From assembly GCA_020435995.1 (NCBI GenBank), contig JAGQYO010000031.1, positions 1 through 39,889 of the forward strand: DNA of 39,889 nucleotides, in the 5' to 3' direction. The notes under the pieces are model-generated. The model made no database searches. It was not told where the DNA came from and saw only the letters and a list, made by a program, of their open reading frames with translations. Shown here piece after piece: positions 34,093 through 39,889 of the stretch (positions are counted from its first letter, which is position 1; the number at the start of each line of letters is the position of its first letter). Position numbers and translations under genes: made by a program. The stretch comes from Flavobacteriales bacterium (GTDB taxonomy: Bacteria; Bacteroidota; Bacteroidia; Flavobacteriales_G; Salibacteraceae).

Positions 34093-34603
34093 TATTGCTA
34101 TGTTGGCCTTGGTGGAATTGGTTAGCGCCGTTTTTACTGGAATTGCCATTCTTTGGATTACTTACCGTGGCTTTCAATATTTTGGCCAGCGTTCGTTTGG
34201 CATGCGTGCCGAAAACAATTTAGCGTATTCAATCTTTCTAGCGAGTATGCTTTTTTCGGTTGGATTTTCGGTAAGTTCGGTAATTGATCCTCTTGTTTCC
34301 GCATTTCGCCTCTTCGACGACCAATCGAAGGATATGATGGAAACCGTAGGAATGTTTGCCGTATATGGAGGTTTTTATGTGGCTATTTCGTTTGCTGTTT
34401 CCATTACCGTGTCGGTGCTTGGGGTTACCATTTACATCAACCTCACACCCTTGGATGAATTTGAGGAAATTAAAAAAAACAACATCGGCGTCGCCTTGGT
34501 GTTGAGTACCATTGTAATTACCCTAAGCTTGATGAGCCGAAGTGGAATTACCTTGCTTATTGAATCACTCCTTCCTTATCCACAACTGCCTCCAATTGGG
34601 TAG
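34067..34603 (+). CDS. DUF350-like four-helix membrane protein
   Basis: 178 residues from the ATG at 34067; the ATG at 34082 (MNTNIAML) is an equally good start. Four membrane helices occur as two similar pairs: a first part ending in AENNLAYSIFLASMLFSVGF and a second in IKKNNIGVALVLSTIVITLS, which match the N-A-x-A-I/V helix signature of DUF350 proteins. The family function is unknown; in Proteobacteria such genes often sit with spermidine-synthase-like and DUF4178 genes (from memory). The start overlaps the transglutaminase-like gene by 11-26 bp, and its last 47 bp overlap the convergent glycosyltransferase gene. Confidence 0.68.
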   Translation: MSLYLMNTNIAMLALVELVSAVFTGIAILWITYRGFQYFGQRSFGMRAENNLAYSIFLASMLFSVGFSVSSVIDPLVSAFRLFDDQSKDMMETVGMFAVYGGFYVAISFAVSITVSVLGVTIYINLTPLDEFEEIKKNNIGVALVLSTIVITLSLMSRSGITLLIESLLPYPQLPPIG

Positions 34604-36056
34604 AAGGGCCGTTGGATTCTTCCTTTTGTTTATAGAAAACAAGCGACAGGCTTATAAAATCTTTTTTGAAGACAGCCCGATAAACCTCAGCTATTTTTTG
34701 CTCTGGAAGCAAATCTTGCTCCCTTTCAAATTGTCGTTTTACCAACCAGAATGACGAAGGCTGTGCCCCAAATGATAATACCGAAGCCCTCGATCCATAA
34801 GTTACGATACCCGTCATCCCAAACTTTCGTTCGTAATAGTCAACCTCATTTGTAGTCACTTCATTTATAACTGGAACACGATTTTCATTGGCTTGATTGA
34901 GGTATGCCACCACGCCCCTGTAGTCGGTTTTGGTGGGTGTGAAGTAGTATTTTTTTAGCACAACAACATCTATTAGCGAGTACCCCAGCAAACCCAAAAA
35001 CAATAAATACCTTATCCGCTTGTGTTGGATCGAATAAATAGCGAAAGCCGCCGCTAGCAAAATAAAAGGTAAGGCTCCAATGGTGTACCTCGAATATAAA
35101 ATGGGAACCCTTATGCTGGAATAGATATAAGGAATGATGTAAACAGAAATTCCAATAGATACGAATATCAATAAAGCCAAAAATTCTGGATCTCTGTTCT
35201 TTAGATGAATTTCAAATGCTTTAATCGAATTGATTTTGGAACTTAAATAAACGACCAAAAGCATAACAATAGCATATAAAATTGGTGAAGAATAACCAAA
35301 GTACATGAAGAAATAATCGTATAGAAAACGAATTTGAATTTCTGGAATCCAATAGGATTTTAATTCAACCATTCCCACCACTTGCTGTATCCAGGGTAAA
35401 AACAAAACAATTGATAAGACTAGTCCAAGGGCAGTTGATTTCAAAAGCATTTTCTTGTAACCATGATTTGAATATGCCCAGTACATCCCTAACACCAGCA
35501 ATTGTGAGCCAAATACAAACAAGCCATAATAATGTGTATAAAGCAGGACTGCATTGACAATGCCCCATTTTACACCATGACGAAAATTTGGGGTTTTGAT
35601 CAGGTATGTCGTGTACAAAAACGCCATTGCTGAAAACAAAAAAAGCATGGCATAACTTCTAGCTTCTTGAGAATAATACAGGTGAAAATAATTGACACAA
35701 GTTAGTGCTGAGGCAATAAGTCCAACTTGGCTGTTTTTGAGTTCCTTACCCAGCAAAAAAACCACATAAATCCCCAATGTGCCAGCAACCACCGAAATGA
35801 GTCGCGCAACAAAAGCATTGTAACCTAGCCATTCAAACGAGTACCTAGAAAGCAAATAATGAAGTGGTGGATGTTGGTCACAGCAAATAGAATATCGAAA
35901 AAACTCTTGGAGACTGCGACCGGGATCTGCCTGAACCATGGTATGCAACTCATCATACCACAAGCTTTGAAAATTGAGCCCATACATCCTAAGGATGAAT
36001 CCTAAAAGTAGGATCAACCCTAAGGCGTAATGCTCCTTACGTAATTTAAAATTCAA
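34557..36056 (-). CDS. GT-C glycosyltransferase, family 39 / ArnT-like
   Basis: A 499-residue membrane protein with about ten to twelve helices. The first outer loop has the acidic pair in QSLWYDELHTM (D35, E36), followed by QHPPLHYLLSRY, as in lipid-phosphate-sugar-using GT-C enzymes that transfer a sugar to protein or lipid on the outer face of the inner membrane. The C-terminal soluble part is short. No ATG is available; TTG 36056 is supported by a promoter (TTG at 36109-36111, 21 bp, TAGATTTG at 36080-36087) placing transcription start about 18 bases upstream. Its 3' end overlaps the DUF350-like gene. The donor and acceptor are unknown. Confidence 0.82.
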   Translation of the reverse strand: MNFKLRKEHYALGLILLLGFILRMYGLNFQSLWYDELHTMVQADPGRSLQEFFRYSICCDQHPPLHYLLSRYSFEWLGYNAFVARLISVVAGTLGIYVVFLLGKELKNSQVGLIASALTCVNYFHLYYSQEARSYAMLFLFSAMAFLYTTYLIKTPNFRHGVKWGIVNAVLLYTHYYGLFVFGSQLLVLGMYWAYSNHGYKKMLLKSTALGLVLSIVLFLPWIQQVVGMVELKSYWIPEIQIRFLYDYFFMYFGYSSPILYAIVMLLVVYLSSKINSIKAFEIHLKNRDPEFLALLIFVSIGISVYIIPYIYSSIRVPILYSRYTIGALPFILLAAAFAIYSIQHKRIRYLLFLGLLGYSLIDVVVLKKYYFTPTKTDYRGVVAYLNQANENRVPVINEVTTNEVDYYERKFGMTGIVTYGSRASVLSFGAQPSSFWLVKRQFEREQDLLPEQKIAEVYRAVFKKDFISLSLVFYKQKEESNGPSTQLEAVVDKEGVIQ

Positions 36057-36079
36057 AAAAGCAAAGATTCGTATACCAA

Positions 36080-36111
36080 CAAATCTACATTTAGCTATTG
36101 AACCAAATCAA
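36080..36111 (-). promoter_or_regulatory. Bacteroidota promoter of the GT-C glycosyltransferase
   Basis: Minus strand: TTG (36111-36109), 21 bp, TAGATTTG (36087-36080). Both elements fit, and the distance to the TTG start at 36056 is reasonable. Confidence 0.55.
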
Positions 36112-36136
36112 AAATAAAGTAATGAAATGTGGTGGA

Positions 36137-36619
36137 TTACGCCAGCTCGATGTGCTCTTGATGCGTATTTAGCACTTTGTGAGCAAGCTTGATGTCTTCC
36201 TCTGAGCCATTTACCACCACCATGTAGTGTCCATTTTCAAGATGTCGCTTGTATCTAACAATTTGGTCTTCTCTGAAGCCCAAAGACACAAATATGGAGG
36301 TAAGCCCTCCTGTAACCATGCCCAATGTAGCACCACCCAAAAGCCCAATAAACTTACCAGCCAGGAATACAAAGCCTAATCCGGGGACCGCTAACATACC
36401 AGCCCCAGCCAAAACGCCCAATACTCCGCCAGCCACAACACCTATGGGAACAGGCGCTTTTTTTAAGCCCTTTACTGACGATATATGCAATTTGTCTTCA
36501 ACCATTTCTCCATGACCAATGATGGAGATTTCTTTTTGATCAATTCCTTCTGCCTTTAATTTTTTAATTGCTCTAATAGCGCGGTCGTGGTCATCATAAA
36601 CTGCTATAGTTCCTTCCAT
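36137..36619 (-). CDS. YflT-like general stress protein with glycine-zipper segment
   Basis: 160 residues from the ATG at 36619; a longer TTG form is less likely, since an exact -7 element lies inside it. The N-terminal part (TIAVYDDHDRAIRAIKKLKA, then KEISIIGHGE) is the YflT / general stress protein 17M domain. The middle is a glycine-rich hydrophobic segment (VVAGGVLGVLAGAGMLAVPG, then LLGGATLGMVTGGL) that may insert in the membrane, followed by a second small alpha-beta segment (ENGHYMVVVNGSEED). Family members are induced by stress in Bacillus; the mechanism is unknown. Confidence 0.8.
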   Translation of the reverse strand: MEGTIAVYDDHDRAIRAIKKLKAEGIDQKEISIIGHGEMVEDKLHISSVKGLKKAPVPIGVVAGGVLGVLAGAGMLAVPGLGFVFLAGKFIGLLGGATLGMVTGGLTSIFVSLGFREDQIVRYKRHLENGHYMVVVNGSEEDIKLAHKVLNTHQEHIELA

Positions 36620-37015
36620 TTTTGTGTGTTTTATTTTTCGTCTTGAGCCGCCAAAAGTATTCAATGCGATTTAAATACTCCATTTTGCTTTGAAAGCGAG
36701 GAGCAAACCAAATAAAAAACAAGTCAAATTCAAGGGTTTTAAGGCCTTATTTGTAGCCTACTCATTCTGCCAACAGCCTAGGTCTGGGTTAGTTCCACCA
36801 TTAAAAGAGTGACAAATAATAAATTGTAAAATTCTATTCCCGCACAAAAAAACCATCACTTTACGCAGCCATTTAAAGAGATAATTTAGCTTAGTGCGCT
36901 CCATTTTGATCAACTGTAATCAATTGATCCAACTGGCTGAAGTACTCAATATTTAACTTATTAAACCCCGAGAGTCTCCTATATGCAAAGGGGGAATCTT
37001 GTAAAAATCAGAATT
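36620..37015. other. Intergenic region between divergent stress and exported-protein genes
   Basis: The 396-bp region contains the -7 element at 36652-36659 and a palindrome-rich stretch at 36906-36932 (TTGATCAA, then AATTGATCCAA) about 85-110 bp before the ATG at 37016, which may be a regulatory site. No credible gene is seen. Confidence 0.5.
36652..36659 (-). promoter_or_regulatory. -7 element TACTTTTG of the YflT-like stress gene
   Basis: An exact TAnnTTTG on the minus strand, about 33 bases before the ATG at 36619. No matching TTG at the usual -33 spacing. Confidence 0.4.
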
Positions 37016-38533
37016 ATGAAAAAAACACTTGCACTTTTACTCCTACTGAACACAACCTTATTACTTACCTCACAAATCACCTATGATAAAAGAATTGAGT
37101 TTGAATTAAAAGACGGATATGACAATGAAGAAATTGTTGAATTTGGGGAACTGGGCTTTATTATGGTTTCAAGAGAGGAGCAATCGGCTGGTGGAGAAAA
37201 TAAATGGAAATACGAACATTACAACACCGATCTCAAACTAGTAGACACAAAAACGGTATCGCTGGACAAAAAACTATATTCTGACGAAACCTATACAGAC
37301 AACGAGAGAACACATACGTTGTATAAGGATAAAAACGGCAATTTTTCAATCGTTTCAGTTGATGCGTCCAGCTTAAAAATCACCAAGGTGGATGGTGAGT
37401 TGCCCAAAAAGTCAAGTACCAAGGGGATAACTGTTTTGGGAGACTACGCCTTCTTAAATGCCACAGTTAAAAAAGCACCTTTTTTGTTTTCAGTAAATTG
37501 GAAAACAGGTCAAAAAAACCTAATCCCAATTTCGATAAGTGATATTAGCCCTAAAAAAACAACTTTTAAGGATCTTCAAATTTTAGAGGACGCCAAGGAG
37601 ATAATTGTTTATGCCAAGGCTCAAATCGACAAAAAAAACAGTGAGATGTACGTCGTTCGCCTCGACGATAAAGGGAAGAAAAAAGATTTCTTTAAACTCA
37701 CAAAAGATATTGAGCAGAATATTGTAGATATCTCAGCTTCAAAATTGGATAATGGCAAATACATTTTCACTGGAACCTACTCTACCAAATCCACCGATTT
37801 ATCGGAGGGCCTATTTTTCTGTCAATCAGAAAAAGGTAAGGTCGACTTTATTAAATTCTACAACTTCACCAAGTTGGAAAACTTCCTTAGCTACCTCCCA
37901 GAAAGAAAGCAAAACAAACTCGAAAAGAAAAAGCAGCGAAAAGAAGCAAATGACAAGGAACTTATCATCAACTACAGGATGGCCACGCACGAGGTAATTC
38001 AACTTGCCGATGGCTATTTGTTTTTGGGAGAAGCCTTCTATCCCACGTATAGAACCGAAACATACACCACTACCACAACATCGGCAAATGGGGGTACCAT
38101 TACAACAACGCATACGAGGCAAGTGTTTGACGGATATCAATATACCCATGCTGTGCTGAGCAAGTTTGACACACAAGGTAATTTGGTGTGGGACCAAATA
38201 TTTGAAATGTGGCCTTCGTACAAACCATTTTTTGTGAAGCGATTCATTTCCGTTGCCGAAAGAAACCCTAGCTCAATAAAACTTGTGTTTGCAAGTCATA
38301 ATAAAATAACTGTAAAATCATTCGATTATGACGGTAAGGTTATCGTAGACAACCAGTCTGAAGAAATTCAATCAACATATATGAACGATAAAACCAAGTT
38401 TTCTTTTTCAAATATTGATTATTGGTATGGCAATTATTTTATCGCCTACGGCAACCAAAAAATCAAAAACAAAGACGGAGAAACCAAACGCAAAAGAAAG
38501 GTCTATTTTATAAATAAAATTCGGTTTAAGTAG
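37016..38533 (+). CDS. Exported protein of unknown function
   Basis: 505 residues from the ATG at 37016, which begins a signal peptide (KKTLALLLLLNTTLLLTSQ); an ATG 11 codons upstream gives a charged extension before it and is less likely. The mature part is lysine-rich and mostly beta-strand, with recurring short blocks (KNGNFSIVSVDASSLKITKV, LDNGKYIFTGTYS, LADGYLFLGEAFYPTY) suggesting a beta-propeller-like fold. A Thr/Gly-rich stretch (TETYTTTTTSANGGTITTTH) interrupts it. There is no T9SS domain or recognised catalytic motif. The gene is convergent with the SDR gene, with only three bases between the stop codons. Confidence 0.75.
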   Translation: MKKTLALLLLLNTTLLLTSQITYDKRIEFELKDGYDNEEIVEFGELGFIMVSREEQSAGGENKWKYEHYNTDLKLVDTKTVSLDKKLYSDETYTDNERTHTLYKDKNGNFSIVSVDASSLKITKVDGELPKKSSTKGITVLGDYAFLNATVKKAPFLFSVNWKTGQKNLIPISISDISPKKTTFKDLQILEDAKEIIVYAKAQIDKKNSEMYVVRLDDKGKKKDFFKLTKDIEQNIVDISASKLDNGKYIFTGTYSTKSTDLSEGLFFCQSEKGKVDFIKFYNFTKLENFLSYLPERKQNKLEKKKQRKEANDKELIINYRMATHEVIQLADGYLFLGEAFYPTYRTETYTTTTTSANGGTITTTHTRQVFDGYQYTHAVLSKFDTQGNLVWDQIFEMWPSYKPFFVKRFISVAERNPSSIKLVFASHNKITVKSFDYDGKVIVDNQSEEIQSTYMNDKTKFSFSNIDYWYGNYFIAYGNQKIKNKDGETKRKRKVYFINKIRFK

Positions 38534-38536
38534 GTC

Positions 38537-39559
38537 TTAACGGGCCATTGCCTTTGTCACAGATTCAGCGGTGTCCAGTACCGTTTTTTCTAAGGGAATG
38601 GGTTTCCAATTGAAGGTTTTCATTGTTTCGCTTACGTCGGCTGTAAATGTGTTGCCGATAAATGGTCTGAGCCCCTTTAAATCGGCACTAAAATTCGACA
38701 TGAATTTTAATAAGAAATTAGGAGCTTCTTTGGTGTTTACTTTATCATAACCCTTCGATTTTAGAATTTGTGCTATTTCCAAAAAAGAGTGCACCTCTTC
38801 GGTGGTTACAATAAACCTTTTGCCGTTAGCTTTTTCGTTTTCTAGTGCAAGCACATGAATTTTGGCAATGTCTCTCACATCCGACATATTGAGGGCCGCT
38901 TTGGGCACCATAGGCATTTTTCCTGTGAGCAAGTTTTTAAACATGGTCATCGATTCGCCATTCAAATTCCCTGATAAAGTTGGACCATAAACGGGACCTG
39001 GGTTTACCACCACCAATTCGAGCGGGGAATCCCCTACCTGGGAGTCAACAAAATCCCATGCGCTTCTTTCAGCCAAGGTTTTGCTTTTTAAATAAGCCGT
39101 GGCGTGCTTCGCATTTACATCAGTCCAACTATCCTGGTTGATACTTACCGACCCATTGGCATTGCCCAACATGGCTACCATCGACGAGGTAAGGACTACC
39201 CTTTTCACACCAGCCTTCTTGGCGGCTTTGAGCGCGCGCTGGGTGCCATCTACGGCGGGTTTTATTAATTCGTTTTCGTCTCGGGGCTCCTTGGTTACGT
39301 ATGGCGACGCCACGTGCAGCACAAAATCACAACCTTTCATGGCCTCATCCCATCCTTCGTCTTTTGAAAGATTAAGTTGACAATATTCCAAGTTTCCATT
39401 GGGATCAACTACCGATTCAATGCCTTGCGTTACCTCTTGGGTTTTGGATAAATTCCTAACGGAACCCCTCACGGCGTAGCCACTTTTCAGCAATTCTGCA
39501 GCGCAATGCTGACCCACATATCCCGAAATTCCAGTTACTAGTACTTTTTTCATAGTCAT
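38537..39559 (-). CDS. Extended SDR reductase, dihydroflavonol-4-reductase-like
   Basis: A 340-residue NAD(P)-dependent enzyme. The nucleotide-binding motif is VTGISGYVGQHCAAELLKSG (G10, G13, G16); R31 in AVRGSVR favours NADP. The catalytic set is S125/S126 (VVLTSSMVAM), Y156 and K160 (ATAYLKSKTLAE). The NPGPVYGPTLS segment is typical of the extended SDR/DFR branch, which reduces aldehydes or ketones; the substrate is unknown. Starts at 39559 (MTM) or 39553 (MKKVLVTG) are both possible. No linked biosynthetic genes are seen. Confidence 0.88.
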   Translation of the reverse strand: MTMKKVLVTGISGYVGQHCAAELLKSGYAVRGSVRNLSKTQEVTQGIESVVDPNGNLEYCQLNLSKDEGWDEAMKGCDFVLHVASPYVTKEPRDENELIKPAVDGTQRALKAAKKAGVKRVVLTSSMVAMLGNANGSVSINQDSWTDVNAKHATAYLKSKTLAERSAWDFVDSQVGDSPLELVVVNPGPVYGPTLSGNLNGESMTMFKNLLTGKMPMVPKAALNMSDVRDIAKIHVLALENEKANGKRFIVTTEEVHSFLEIAQILKSKGYDKVNTKEAPNFLLKFMSNFSADLKGLRPFIGNTFTADVSETMKTFNWKPIPLEKTVLDTAESVTKAMAR

Positions 39560-39762
39560 CCTCTTTGTTGCTAATAAGATGCAAGTATAATTGAGTAAAG
39601 GACAACAAAGAAAATTGATAGAAGCTTTATGTTTTTTCCCACAGCAACATCCATGCAGGCCAATCTAGGCTCTGGAGGCTCGAACCACTGGATTTTAATC
39701 CTTGGTTCCAAAAAGATAAAAAGCCCTTTGGATGAAATATATTTGTAAAGGATATATGGCGG

Positions 39763-39784
39763 ATATATGTAACATTACATATAT
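39763..39784. repeat. 22-bp near-perfect palindrome
   Basis: ATATATGTAA-CA-TTACATATAT: ten-base arms pair perfectly around a two-base centre. Could be an operator or part of a dispersed repeat. Confidence 0.6.
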
Positions 39785-39820
39785 TCGGCTGTTGTGCCCC
39801 ATTTAAAAAAGCCAACGCGC

Positions 39821-39886
39821 AAATAGGCACATTTGGTTTTGCCCGAAACACAAGCTGACGCTTCGCAAAACCAAAAGAGCCTATTT
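39821..39886. repeat. Imperfect 22-bp inverted repeat forming a long hairpin
   Basis: Left arm 39821-39842 (starting AAATAGGC, ending TTTTGC) and right arm 39865-39886 (starting GCAAAACC, ending GCCTATTT) pair at 20 of 22 positions. The 22-base loop holds a smaller AAGC-TGAC-GCTT hairpin. A T-run follows the right arm at the window edge. Confidence 0.65.
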
Positions 39887-39889
39887 TTT

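Larger units (their letters stand above)
39560..39889. other. Intergenic end region with palindrome and long hairpin
   Basis: 330 bp to the window edge. It has a 22-bp palindrome at 39763-39784 and a 22-bp imperfect inverted repeat at 39821-39886. A long GTG-started frame on the minus strand runs through these structures, but its composition looks non-coding. No tRNA was found. Confidence 0.5.

Noticed and set aside
39671-39700. GGCTCGAACC, resembling a tRNA T-loop
   Set aside because: The flanking bases do not pair into a T-stem and no acceptor, D or anticodon arm can be drawn around it.
39627-39851. 74-codon minus-strand frame at the window end
   Set aside because: GTG start and the frame runs through the palindrome and one hairpin arm; the composition looks like translated structured non-coding DNA.
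39763-39889. Integron attC site
   Set aside because: The structure is suggestive, but the canonical RYYYAAC / GTTRRRY core sites are not present in the expected places and no integrase is visible.

Overview
This window looks like chromosomal DNA of a Bacteroidota bacterium, most likely in or near Flavobacteriales. The family cannot be fixed from the sequence alone. Three things support the assignment: four proteins end in type IX secretion (T9SS) sorting domains (YPNP followed by a GxYxLxI-type C-terminus); several genes have the Bacteroidota promoter core TAnnTTTG close upstream and no clear Shine-Dalgarno; and the window has a propeller-type LytS sensor kinase and a Bacteroidota-type ArsC phosphatase. 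I see no rRNA, tRNA, CRISPR array, insertion sequence or prophage.

Layout. Bases 1-3489 (minus) carry a type IIG restriction-modification enzyme cut by the window edge, a small membrane protein and an M20 dipeptidase. Bases 3540-10138 (minus) carry a 1465-residue T9SS protein built from three ~410-residue repeats and an ADP-forming acyl-CoA synthetase. Bases 10384-16898 (plus) carry a sensor kinase and LytTR regulator that overlap by 4 bp, a T9SS propeller/Ig protein preceded by a 21-bp-spaced direct repeat that fits a LytTR operator, and a small secreted protein. Bases 17196-18413 hold an ECF sigma factor followed by a two-helix membrane protein and a metal-binding-like small protein. Bases 18698-25081 encode a ~2127-residue T9SS surface protein with LamG, beta-helix, lamin-tail, SprB and six Ig-like repeats.

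Bases 25175-28162 (minus) form a stress group: msrB, an exported thioredoxin, arsenate reductase (ArsC) and the arsenite pump Acr3, closed by a strong bidirectional terminator. Bases 28504-29867 (plus) carry a cytochrome c lipoprotein, a Cys-rich lipoprotein and a GNAT acetyltransferase. Bases 29902-34603 carry a membrane-fused spermidine-synthase-like protein with a duplicated membrane half, a T9SS protein on the other strand, and an overlapping pair encoding a transglutaminase-like protein and a DUF350-like membrane protein. Bases 34557-39559 carry a GT-C glycosyltransferase, a YflT-like stress protein, an exported protein of unknown function and an extended SDR reductase. The last 330 bases hold a palindrome and a long imperfect hairpin but no convincing gene.

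The two most interesting signals are the putative LytTR operator, which links the two-component system to its T9SS neighbour, and the spermidine-synthase-like / transglutaminase-like / DUF350 neighbourhood, which may act on polyamines at the cell envelope. Both functional readings are inference.
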